This document shows positions 6,312 to 12,121 of a stretch of DNA of 12,121 nt, piece by piece. The position numbers and the translations under genes are program-made. Below the pieces are notes generated by a model. The model was given only the letters and a program-made list of their open reading frames with translations, was not told the origin of the DNA and made no database searches. The first letter of the stretch is position 1. Each line of letters begins with the position of its first letter. Origin of the DNA: Syntrophomonas sp. UBA5314 (GTDB lineage: Bacteria; Bacillota; Syntrophomonadia; Syntrophomonadales; Syntrophomonadaceae). The DNA is taken from NCBI GenBank assembly GCA_002410325.1, contig DHRK01000017.1, positions 62,558 through 74,678 of the forward strand, given 5' to 3'.

Positions 6312-7166
6312 ATGCCATTGGTTTCGGTAAATGAACTGTTGTTGAAGGCTGATCGTGAAGGATACGCGGTAGGGGCGTTCAATGCCAACAACATGGAAAT
6401 AGTACAGGCCATCCTTAAGGCGGCGGAAACGGAGAAGGCCCCGGTTATTATGCAGGCCAGCCAGGGAGCGATTTCCTACGCCGGGTTGAATTTTATAACC
6501 GGAATGGTCAGAATTGCCGCTGAATCCAGCCCGGTTCCGGTAGCCCTGCATCTAGATCACGGCACTGATTTTGAACAAGTGCTGGATTGCATTAAGGGCG
6601 GTTTTACCTCGGTTATGTATGACGGCTCCAAACTGCCCCTGGAAGACAATATCGCCCTTACCAAAAAGGTTATCAGTATTGCCGGTCCGGTAGGCGTTTC
6701 GGTTGAAGCCGAACTGGGTAAAATAGGAGGTACCGAGGATCATGTTCACGTAAGTGAGAAGGAAGCCCTGTACACCGACCCGGAAGAAGCCCGTTATTTT
6801 GTGGAGCAGACCGGGGTAGAGAGCCTGGCCATCGCCATCGGCACTGCTCATGGGCAGTACAAGGGAGAACCCAAGCTGGATTTCGAGCGTCTGGCTCAAA
6901 TACGCTCCCTGGTCAATATTCCCATAGTCTTGCACGGCTCATCCGGGGTGCCTGATGAAGCGGTCCGCCAGGCTATTTCCCTGGGGGTTCGCAAAGTAAA
7001 CATCGACACCAATATCAGGGAGGCTTTCGTGGGAGCGATGCGCAAAGTGATCGCTGAGAGTCCCGCTGAGATCGACCCGCGCAAGATACTGGGGCCGGCC
7101 CGGGATGCCACGGTTGAGATAATACGGGAAAAAATACGCCTGTTTGGCAGTTCCGGCCGCGCTTAG
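6312..7166 (+). CDS. fba: Class II fructose-1,6-bisphosphate aldolase
   Basis: This zinc-dependent enzyme reversibly splits fructose 1,6-bisphosphate into dihydroxyacetone phosphate and glyceraldehyde 3-phosphate in the cytosol. With the ATG at 6312 it has 284 residues, close to B. subtilis FbaA (285), and begins MPLVSVNELL. A GTG at 6303 is in frame but lies inside the GAGGTG (6300-6305) that serves as ribosome binding site, six bases before the ATG. Zn ligands are His83 (LDHG), His180 (GTAHGQYKGEP) and His208 (LHGSSG), with catalytic Asp82. The C-terminal DPRKILGPARDA is typical of the class IIB group. GatY/KbaY-type tagatose-bisphosphate aldolases are close relatives, but the glycolytic context beside tal and glpX favours fructose. 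Confidence 0.95.
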   Translation: MPLVSVNELLLKADREGYAVGAFNANNMEIVQAILKAAETEKAPVIMQASQGAISYAGLNFITGMVRIAAESSPVPVALHLDHGTDFEQVLDCIKGGFTSVMYDGSKLPLEDNIALTKKVISIAGPVGVSVEAELGKIGGTEDHVHVSEKEALYTDPEEARYFVEQTGVESLAIAIGTAHGQYKGEPKLDFERLAQIRSLVNIPIVLHGSSGVPDEAVRQAISLGVRKVNIDTNIREAFVGAMRKVIAESPAEIDPRKILGPARDATVEIIREKIRLFGSSGRA

Positions 7167-7225
7167 AACCGGGCTTTTAAACCTGGAGGCAAGAACCCGG
7201 GTCCTTTTCAAAGGAGAGTGATAGC

Positions 7226-7867
7226 TTGAGGATATTTATAGATACGGCCAACATTGATGAAATAAGGGAAATCAGCCGGATGGGGTTTTTATCCGGGGTC
7301 ACTACCAATCCCAGTTTGGTTGCCAAGGAAAAGCGGGATTATGCCGAGGTGGTCAAGGAGATCTGCGGAATAGTTGACGGGCCTATAAGCGCGGAGGTTC
7401 TGGCCCTGGACTATCCGACTATGATTAAAGAGGCTAAGAGCCTGGCCGCCATCCACCCCAACGTGGTAGTGAAGATCCCCATGATGGAAGAGGGGTTAAA
7501 GGCTATTCGTACGTTAAATGACGAAGGGGTAAGCACCAACGCCACCCTGATTTTTTCTCCGGCGCAGGCCTTGCTGGCCGCCCGGGCCGGAGCCAGATAT
7601 GTCAGCCCCTTTATCGGCCGGGTCGATGATATCTCCAATGACGGTCTGGCCTTGCTGCATGATATCATGGTCATTTTTGACCAGTTTGCCCTGGAAACGG
7701 AAGTCATCGCGGCCAGCATCAGGCATCCCATGCACGCCGTTGAATCAGCTAAAATAGGCGCCCATATCGCCACCATACCCTATGGGGTAATTAAACAAAT
7801 GGTCCGGCATCCCCTGACCGATGCCGGTATTGACAAGTTCTTGCAGGATTGGAAAAAGGCTTTTTAG
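7226..7867 (+). CDS. tal: Short-form transaldolase (FSA/TalC subfamily)
   Basis: Transaldolase moves a dihydroxyacetone unit between sugar phosphates in the non-oxidative pentose phosphate pathway. This is the short form, with 213 residues and one alpha/beta barrel. The Schiff-base lysine is Lys83 in VVVKIPM. FIDTANIDEI, GVTTNPSLV and STNATLIFSPAQALLAARAGA are family motifs. Two positions separate fructose-6-phosphate aldolase from transaldolase. Here Glu57 (AEVLA) replaces the aldolase Gln, and Phe128 (SPFIGR) replaces the aldolase Tyr, so transaldolase activity is predicted. The start is TTG at 7226 with AAAGGAG from 7210. It lies 59 bases after fba, and that gap holds only weak CCGGG/CCCGG complementarity. 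Confidence 0.94.
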   Translation: MRIFIDTANIDEIREISRMGFLSGVTTNPSLVAKEKRDYAEVVKEICGIVDGPISAEVLALDYPTMIKEAKSLAAIHPNVVVKIPMMEEGLKAIRTLNDEGVSTNATLIFSPAQALLAARAGARYVSPFIGRVDDISNDGLALLHDIMVIFDQFALETEVIAASIRHPMHAVESAKIGAHIATIPYGVIKQMVRHPLTDAGIDKFLQDWKKAF

Positions 7868-7887
7868 GAGAATTGGAGGGTATCATA

Positions 7888-8874
7888 GTGGAGAGGGAAC
7901 TGGCACTGGAGTTCGCTCGAGTTACCGAAGCAGCAGCTCTGGCAGCTGCGCGCTGGGTGGGGAAAGGCGACAAGGAGGCCGCCGATGATGCAGCGGTTAC
8001 CGCCATGCGGGTCATGTTCGATACAGTATCGGTTGACGGCATTGTAGTTATCGGCGAAGGGGAAATGGATGAAGCCCCTATGCTATATATCGGCGAAAGG
8101 GTTGGCATCGGCGTTCAACCCGAGGTTGACATCGCGGTCGATCCCCTGGAGGGAACCAATATAGTCGCTAAGGGTTTGACCGGAGCTATAGCGGTGTTGG
8201 CCGCTGCGCCGCGGGGGTGCCTCTTGCACGCGCCGGACATGTATATGGATAAAATCGCGGCTGGCCCGGAATGCAAGGGGAGAGTGCATCTGGAGGCACC
8301 GATAAAAGAAAACCTTCGCGAAGTTGCGCGCGCCCTGGACAAACTGGTTAGTGAAGTAACCGTGGTAGTTCTGGACCGCCCCCGCCACCAGCAGATCATT
8401 GATGATATTCGCTCGGCCGGCTCGCGTATCAAATTGATTACCGATGGAGATGTCTCACCGGCGGTCGCCGCGGCCTATGATGAATCAGGGGTTGACTTGC
8501 TGGTTGGCATAGGCGGAGCGCCCGAGGGTGTAATAAGCGCTGCGGCCCTGAAGTGCCTGGGAGGAGATTTCCAGGCCCGGCTGGTCCCCGAGGATGATTC
8601 GGAAATAGAGCGCTGCCACCAGATGGGCATTGCTAATATCAACAAGGTCTTTACTCTCGATGAACTGGTCAGATCAGATGATGTTATATTTGCCGCAACG
8701 GGTATTACCGATTCCTTCTTATTGAAAGGGGTTCGTTATAGCAAACGCCACTGCATAACTCAAACCCTGGTTATGCGCAGTACATCAGGAACTATAAGGC
8801 TTATCGAGGCCAATCATCACCTGGATAAGAAACCGCTTTTTAAAGATAAACGGATAAAACTCATCCTCGATTAA
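7888..8874 (+). CDS. glpX: Class II fructose-1,6-bisphosphatase GlpX
   Basis: GlpX removes the 1-phosphate from fructose 1,6-bisphosphate, an irreversible gluconeogenic step. The GTG at 7888 with GGAGGG (7875-7880) seven bases upstream gives 328 residues starting MERELALEFARVTEAAALAA, as in family members. A TTG at 7849 is in frame but would add 13 residues and overlap tal. From the GTG the metal and catalytic residues fall at Asp33, Glu57 (GEGEMDEAP), Asp85 and Glu88 (VDPLEGTN), the same numbers as in E. coli GlpX. GIGGAPEGVISAAALKCLGG is the second conserved block. It starts 20 bases after tal and is probably in the same operon as fba and tal. No terminator hairpin is visible directly after it. 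Confidence 0.95.
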   Translation: MERELALEFARVTEAAALAAARWVGKGDKEAADDAAVTAMRVMFDTVSVDGIVVIGEGEMDEAPMLYIGERVGIGVQPEVDIAVDPLEGTNIVAKGLTGAIAVLAAAPRGCLLHAPDMYMDKIAAGPECKGRVHLEAPIKENLREVARALDKLVSEVTVVVLDRPRHQQIIDDIRSAGSRIKLITDGDVSPAVAAAYDESGVDLLVGIGGAPEGVISAAALKCLGGDFQARLVPEDDSEIERCHQMGIANINKVFTLDELVRSDDVIFAATGITDSFLLKGVRYSKRHCITQTLVMRSTSGTIRLIEANHHLDKKPLFKDKRIKLILD

Positions 8875-8881
8875 AATAGGG

Positions 8882-8909
8882 TTAATTTTTTTCGGACATG
8901 GGGTATAAT
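8882..8909 (+). promoter_or_regulatory. Probable promoter for rho
   Basis: A perfect TATAAT lies at 8904-8909. The best -35 candidate is a weak TTAATT (8882-8887) with a 16-base spacer. Transcription would start near 8916, leaving a leader of about 230 bases before rho. The weak -35 suggests modest strength or help from another factor. Confidence 0.5.
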
Positions 8910-9130
8910 AATAATAACTATGTATTGCTGCGAGTAAACCAATCTGTTTCCTTCCAGGAGCCTTTACGGGCGGCTTCCTTTTGGCAAACGGTTTCTCTCA
9001 TCGGATTTCTCTTCAAACCTCAAGTTTACTTGGTATAGAAATCTTCGCAATGGCAAATACGACTGACAATGCTCGGCTTTACGAGTATGGATAAACCCGG
9101 TATATATCTGGAATCACCTGAACAATTGAA
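8910..9130 (+). other. Long rho leader with a hairpin and short open frames
   Basis: This gap holds no full gene. AGGAGCC (8956-8962) pairs with GGCTTCCT (8972-8979) with one bulged T, and TTTT follows at 8979-8982, which makes a weak terminator or attenuator possible. A five-codon frame, ATG TAT TGC TGC GAG TAA, occupies 8920-8937, and a 14-codon frame runs from 9050 to 9094. Neither has a clear ribosome binding site. In E. coli rho is autoregulated by termination in its leader, so control here is plausible but unproven. Confidence 0.35.
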
Positions 9131-9131
9131 G

Positions 9132-9146
9132 GGAGGAAGAATTCTG
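9132..9146 (+). promoter_or_regulatory. Ribosome binding site that sets a non-ATG start for rho
   Basis: GGAGG (9132-9136) is the only strong ribosome binding site near the 5' end of rho. Seven bases later, at 9144, is an in-frame CTG, preceded by ATT at 9141. The upstream in-frame ATGs (9069, 9087) and TTG (9126) have no comparable site. Confidence 0.6.
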
Positions 9147-10427
9147 AACATCTCGATCTCCGATCTGGAGAACCGGACCATTCTGGAGCTATATCAAATA
9201 GCCAGGGATGTAAATCTTACCGGTTACTCCAAGCTCCGAAAAAAGGAACTGATATTTGAGATTACCAAGGCACTGACCCACGCCGATGAGTTGCTGCAGG
9301 CTCAAGGGGTTCTGGAAATTATGCCGGACGGCTATGGCTTTTTAAGACCCTTTGGCTACCTGCCCAGTCAGGACGATATCTACGTATCTCCATCCCAAAT
9401 AAGAAAATTTGAATTGAAGACCGGCGACAAAGTGGGCGGGCAGGTACGCTCCCCCAAGGACAATGAGCGCTTTTTTGCCCTGTTGAAAGTTGAGGGAGTT
9501 AATGGCTTTCCGCCGGAAGAATCGGTAAAGAGGATTCACTTTGACGCCTTGACCCCCCTCTATCCCACCGAACGAATAACTCTGGAAACCGATTCCCAGG
9601 AGCTGTCTACCAGGATCATTGACCTCATTGCCCCGATCGGAAAAGGTCAGCGCGGTTTGATCGTTGCGCCGCCCAAAGCGGGCAAAACCATTCTTCTGCA
9701 AAAAATAGCCCAGGGAATAAGTAAAAATCACCCAGAAGTCGAACTTATCATACTCCTGGTCGATGAAAGGCCGGAGGAAGTAACCGACATGCAGCGCAAT
9801 ACCAAAGCCGAGGTAGTAGCTTCAACCTTTGACGAACCACCGGAGAACCATGTTAAAGTAAGTGATATGGTTTTAGAACGCGCCAAACGCCTGGTTGAAC
9901 ATAAAAAAGACGTGGTTATCCTGATGGACAGCGTCACCCGCATGGCCCGGGCCCACAACCTGGTAGTACCGCCCAGCGGCCGCACCCTGTCAGGGGGAAT
10001 TGACCCGGCCTCGCTGGATAAACCGAAACGCTTTTTCGGCGCTGCTCGAAACATAGAAGAAGGCGGTAGTCTTACCATTATTGCCACAGCCCTGGTTGAA
10101 ACCGGTTCCCGCATGGATGAAGTTATTTTCGAAGAATTCAAAGGCCGGGGCAATATGGAACTGGTTCTGGACCGGCGCCTGGCTGAGCGCCGCATATTCC
10201 CGGCGATCGATGTGAAGCGCTCCGGCACCCGCAAAGAGGAGCTGCTGCTCTCCCCGGAAGAAATGGAATTGGTATGGAATCTGCGCAACATGTTCAGTGA
10301 CAATAATCCGGCTGAAACTATGCAGATCATGAAGGATACCATGAAAAAGACCAAGTCCAATAAAGACCTGCTGCGGGCAGCCCCGCTGGTTTTCGGCAAG
10401 TCGGATTACGCCAGAAATTCTTATTAA
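9144..10427 (+). CDS. rho: Transcription termination factor Rho
   Basis: Rho is a hexameric RNA-dependent ATPase that ends transcription of untranslated RNA. From CTG 9144 it has 427 residues, the B. subtilis length, and starts (M)NISISDLENRTILELYQIAR. The N-terminal helical domain and the cold-shock-like RNA-binding domain (about 50-120, with MPDGYGFLRP) precede the RecA-like ATPase. Walker A is APPKAGKT at 175-182. DERPEEVTDMQRN, the Walker B segment MDSVTRMARAHN, the Q-loop region SGRTLSGGIDP and SGTRKEELLL follow. Annotation from ATG 9069 would add 25 residues with no support in the family. One conserved segment usually read as FKGTGNMEL.L is FKGRGNMELVL here. It has its own promoter. rpmE, which often follows rho, is absent. 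Confidence 0.96.
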   Translation: MNISISDLENRTILELYQIARDVNLTGYSKLRKKELIFEITKALTHADELLQAQGVLEIMPDGYGFLRPFGYLPSQDDIYVSPSQIRKFELKTGDKVGGQVRSPKDNERFFALLKVEGVNGFPPEESVKRIHFDALTPLYPTERITLETDSQELSTRIIDLIAPIGKGQRGLIVAPPKAGKTILLQKIAQGISKNHPEVELIILLVDERPEEVTDMQRNTKAEVVASTFDEPPENHVKVSDMVLERAKRLVEHKKDVVILMDSVTRMARAHNLVVPPSGRTLSGGIDPASLDKPKRFFGAARNIEEGGSLTIIATALVETGSRMDEVIFEEFKGRGNMELVLDRRLAERRIFPAIDVKRSGTRKEELLLSPEEMELVWNLRNMFSDNNPAETMQIMKDTMKKTKSNKDLLRAAPLVFGKSDYARNSY

Positions 10428-10449
10428 TTAAAAGAACATAACAGCTTAA

Positions 10450-10653
10450 AGGATAAAGGCAGAAATGTCTTTATCCTCAGCTTGTAGACAAAGTCTACAA
10501 GCTGCCAGAGCGAGCGACGGAAGCGAAGAGCAAGGCGCGAAATAGTCCTGCGATTGAGGCGTACCGTAGTACGTTGATTGAGCAGGACTATTGAGCAACG
10601 CAGCTATTCGCTTTTGTCGACGGTCTGAGGATAAAGGCAGAAATGTCTTTATC
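10450..10653. repeat. Structured palindromic element between two 26-base direct repeats
   Basis: The 26 bases at 10450-10475 recur identically at 10628-10653, and each copy is itself a GATAAAG/CTTTATC hairpin. The roughly 150 bases between them are densely self-complementary. A perfect 12-bp inverted repeat lies at 10478-10489 and 10493-10504. AAGCGAA (10521-10527) pairs with TTCGCTT (10607-10613). AATAGTCCTGC (10541-10551) pairs with GCAGGACTATT (10582-10592). CGTAC (10560-10564) pairs with GTACG (10569-10573). GATTGAG occurs at 10552 and 10576. The inner ends read CCTCAG and CTGAGG, and the left 19 bases match the inverted right end at most positions, like a terminal inverted repeat. No open frame is evident. 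It could be a small non-autonomous mobile element or a structured RNA. The family name is unknown to me. Confidence 0.7.
10451..10476 (+). other. First copy of the terminator-like hairpin, without T tract
   Basis: GGATAAAG (10451-10458) pairs with CTTTATCC (10469-10476), and the stem can extend by two more pairs around a loop of AGAAAT. It lies 23 bases after the rho stop but is followed by CTCAG, not by T residues. It is therefore unlikely to terminate transcription alone. Confidence 0.6.
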
Positions 10654-10660
10654 TTTTTTT
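10630..10660 (+). terminator. Intrinsic terminator after rho and the structured element
   Basis: GATAAAG (10630-10636) pairs with CTTTATC (10647-10653), followed at once by seven T (10654-10660). This is the complete version of the hairpin at 10451-10476. It would end transcripts from rho, including the structured element, and it abuts the -35 box of the next promoter. Confidence 0.75.
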
Positions 10661-10661
10661 A

Positions 10662-10690
10662 TTGACAACCCTCCTGATTTCCAGTATTAT
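10662..10690 (+). promoter_or_regulatory. Strong sigma-A promoter for the LysM/M23 gene
   Basis: TTGACA (10662-10667) is a perfect -35 box and TATTAT (10685-10690) matches the -10 consensus at five of six positions, with the ideal 17-base spacer. Transcription should start near 10697, leaving a leader of nearly 180 bases. Confidence 0.8.
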
Positions 10691-10751
10691 CCAAAAAAGG
10701 CTTTAAAAGCAGTCTTTTATGAATAAGAGCGGTTGATATTGTCAAATATAT

Positions 10752-10772
10752 AGGGCAGCAGGCCCTGTTTTT
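10752..10772 (+). terminator. Possible attenuator in the LysM/M23 leader
   Basis: AGGGC (10752-10756) pairs with GCCCT (10762-10766) around AGCAG, followed by G and five T (10768-10772). The stem is short, so efficiency is uncertain. It lies between the promoter and the gene, where it could limit expression. Confidence 0.4.
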
Positions 10773-10793
10773 GTCAGCATAGGCCTTTTAAGA

Positions 10794-10830
10794 CCAGGCG
10801 GCCGGGATTTTAAGGATATTATCCGCCTGG
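10794..10830 (+). promoter_or_regulatory. Second leader hairpin upstream of the LysM/M23 gene
   Basis: CCAGGCGG (10794-10801) pairs perfectly with CCGCCTGG (10823-10830) across a 21-base loop. It ends about 30 bases before the ribosome binding site. I do not recognise the conserved cores of the cyclic-di-AMP (ydaO) riboswitch that often controls such hydrolase genes. Confidence 0.4.
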
Positions 10831-10874
10831 ATGAGGCTTATGGGCATGGGTCTCTAAGAAACGAGGTGAAAAAC

Positions 10875-11726
10875 TTGAACAGAAAGTGGATAGCCTCACC
10901 GGTGCTGGCTCTGTTCCTCATGCTCCAACCCGCCCATGCGACAGCGGCCCTGGACGAGGGTAATTTCATCCCCTCAAATGAGGCCCTGACGACTACGGCT
11001 GGAGCCCAAGCGGTTTACCATTCCGTGGAGCCGGGCGACACCCTGTGGGATATCTGCCAGAAGTATCAGGCTGATCTGGAAAGCGTTAAAGCGGTCAATG
11101 GACTCGATGAGCAAAGTGTTTTATCAATAGGACAAAAACTACAGATACCGGGCAATATGAACCGGATTCATGCTGTAAAAAAAGGCGAAACGCTCTGGGA
11201 CATCTCCCGCAGGTACAGCGTCAGCCTGGAGCAGCTCTGCAGTTTAAATCAAGGAGTTAATGCCGAGAATTTAAAGATAGGGATGAACCTGAGCCTGCCC
11301 GCCAGTGCCCAGAAGCCAAGCCCGGCCTACGCCGCCCCCAGCCGCGCCAGCGCCGAGACGGCGTTCTTCAGCTGGCCTATCAGAGGCGCGATTACCTCAC
11401 CGTACGGGTGGAGAAGCTCCGGTTTTCACCATGGAACCGATATAGCCGCCCGGTATGGGGATTCAATCCAGGCCGCCGCCGCCGGTACAGTGGCTTTTAC
11501 CGGATATAGGAGTGTTTATGGGAAAACGGTTGTTATAGGACACTCCGACGGCAGTGAAACCCTGTATGCTCATTTGAGTTCAATATTGGTTTCCACCGGC
11601 CAAAGGGTGAAGCGGGGAGAAGTAATAGGCAAGATTGGCACAACCGGAAATTCTACCGGGCCCCACCTCCACTTTGAGGTTAAAAAAGGACGGAAGTATG
11701 TCAACCCGGTTAATGTGCTGAGATAA
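10875..11726 (+). CDS. Secreted LysM-LysM-M23 peptidoglycan endopeptidase
   Basis: This is a predicted cell-wall hydrolase that binds peptidoglycan glycans through LysM and cuts peptide cross-links through a zinc M23 (LytM-like) domain. The likely start is TTG 10875, six bases after GAGGTG (10863-10868). A GTG at 10866 lies inside that site and is unlikely. The 283 residues comprise a signal peptide (about 1-25, ending AHATA), LysM 1 (48-92), LysM 2 (99-142), a short Ala/Pro/Ser linker and an M23 domain (165-283). Zn ligands are His185 and Asp189 in HHGTD and His266 in HLH, with His233 and His264 also conserved. The wall-bridge and D-alanine genes upstream suggest a shared envelope theme, but this gene has its own promoter and terminator. 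It could act in growth, division or sporulation. Confidence 0.93.
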   Translation: MNRKWIASPVLALFLMLQPAHATAALDEGNFIPSNEALTTTAGAQAVYHSVEPGDTLWDICQKYQADLESVKAVNGLDEQSVLSIGQKLQIPGNMNRIHAVKKGETLWDISRRYSVSLEQLCSLNQGVNAENLKIGMNLSLPASAQKPSPAYAAPSRASAETAFFSWPIRGAITSPYGWRSSGFHHGTDIAARYGDSIQAAAAGTVAFTGYRSVYGKTVVIGHSDGSETLYAHLSSILVSTGQRVKRGEVIGKIGTTGNSTGPHLHFEVKKGRKYVNPVNVLR

Positions 11727-11750
11727 AAACTTGGCAGCCAATAAGATGGG

Positions 11751-11780
11751 CCCGGTGGTTACAGTACCACCGGGTTCTCT
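11751..11780 (+). terminator. Intrinsic terminator of the LysM/M23 gene
   Basis: CCCGGTGGT (11751-11759) pairs perfectly with ACCACCGGG (11766-11774) around TACAGT, followed by TTCTCTTT-like sequence. It lies 24 bases after the stop codon. Confidence 0.85.
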
Positions 11781-11954
11781 TACTATGGGGATATTTATCG
11801 GGGTTTTTATGCCAGAATAAGGTTTAATGGCTTGTTAAGCGGGGCAAAGAGGAAGAAAACCGGCCTACGTGGTAGTATAAGAAACATGTATTTTTTCCAG
11901 GCTTGTGATAGTATATGGGGAGTGCAAAATTATTAGCAAAGGTGTGGAAAGGAC

Positions 11955-12121
11955 ATGGTAGAACGCTGGATACTTCTAGGACTCAGTGCCGTAATAGTTA
12001 TTTTCGGGGCTTTAATTAAATTCGGCAAAAGTAATAACTTGATACCGGGATACAATGCCGGAACCCCTGATGAACAAAAATACATGGTTAGGAAAAACAT
12101 GGGCAATTTCGTGGGCCGGCA
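11955..12121 (+). CDS. DUF3784-like small membrane protein, truncated by the window end
   Basis: An ATG at 11955 opens a frame that runs to the window edge, covering 55 codons. The product starts MVERWILLGLSAVIVIFGAL, a single hydrophobic segment (about 5-22), then a charged stretch and LIPGYNAGTPDEQKYM. The IPGYNAGTPDEQ segment after the first helix is characteristic of DUF3784 proteins, small membrane proteins of unknown function in Firmicutes that normally have two or three further helices. AAAGGTG at 11938-11944 may be the ribosome binding site, ten bases upstream. AAAGGA at 11948 is too close. The 180 bases before it show no convincing promoter. The C-terminal part is outside the window, so length and integrity cannot be judged. 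Confidence 0.7.
   Translation, partial: MVERWILLGLSAVIVIFGALIKFGKSNNLIPGYNAGTPDEQKYMVRKNMGNFVGR

Noticed and set aside
7169..7200. Terminator between fba and tal
   Set aside because: Only five base pairs (CCGGG/CCCGG) flank a 22-base loop, and no uninterrupted T tract follows.
9728..10399. Long open frame on the - strand opposite rho
   Set aside because: It is Ser/Arg-rich low-complexity translation, lies wholly inside rho and has no ribosome binding site or recognisable domain. It is a shadow of the coding strand.
10615..10622. Spo0A box inside the structured element
   Set aside because: The sequence TGTCGAC differs from the TGTCGAA consensus at its last base and is part of the palindromic element.
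10450..10653. 6S RNA or another known housekeeping RNA
   Set aside because: The long hairpin shape is suggestive, but the flanking direct repeats, terminal inverted repeat and local 12-bp hairpin do not match the 6S architecture.
10697..10866. Cyclic-di-AMP (ydaO) riboswitch upstream of the LysM/M23 gene
   Set aside because: Such genes often carry it, but the conserved core segments are not visible in this leader.

Overview
The window looks like a chromosomal housekeeping region of a spore-forming, low-to-mid-G+C Firmicute. It is most likely a member of the Clostridia of the Syntrophomonas/Desulfotomaculum type, but this placement is an inference from gene content and style and no database was searched. 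All genes lie on the + strand, are tightly spaced, carry strong GGAGG-type ribosome binding sites and often start with TTG or GTG. The order pyrG ... spo0F, fba, tal, glpX, rho follows the Bacillus subtilis pyrG-spo0F-fbaA-tal-glpX-rho neighbourhood. The presence of Spo0F suggests a sporulation phosphorelay.

Layout. Positions 1-272 hold the possible 3' end of an upstream gene, a sigma-A-like promoter and a leader with a hairpin, followed by pyrG (CTP synthase, 273-1895). A 177-base gap with a strong G+C-rich palindrome follows. Next comes a cell-envelope cassette: a FemX/FemAB-like peptidoglycan cross-bridge transferase (2073-3155), an alanine-racemase-family enzyme that overlaps it by one base, an SppA membrane protease and a Yip1-like membrane protein. 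Then come spo0F and a central-carbon block: class II fructose-bisphosphate aldolase, short transaldolase and GlpX-type fructose-1,6-bisphosphatase. These three convert between triose phosphates, fructose bisphosphate, fructose 6-phosphate and the non-oxidative pentose phosphate pool, in a gluconeogenic direction where GlpX acts. A new promoter and a roughly 230-base leader precede rho, the transcription termination factor, which appears to start at a CTG codon.

The 447 bases between rho and the next gene are the most unusual part. A highly self-complementary element of about 150 bases sits between two copies of a 26-base sequence. Each copy forms a terminator-like hairpin, and only the second is followed by a T tract. 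A near-consensus promoter (TTGACA, 17 bases, TATTAT) begins immediately after that T tract and drives a secreted peptidoglycan hydrolase with two LysM domains and an M23 domain (10875-11726), which ends at a good intrinsic terminator. The window closes inside a small DUF3784-like membrane protein gene.

I see no CRISPR array, tRNA, rRNA, prophage or transposase gene. Most of the window is ordinary conserved biology. The points worth a second look are the structured repeat after rho, the non-standard start of rho, the two start sites of spo0F, the divergent alanine racemase, and the leaders of pyrG, rho and the LysM/M23 gene.
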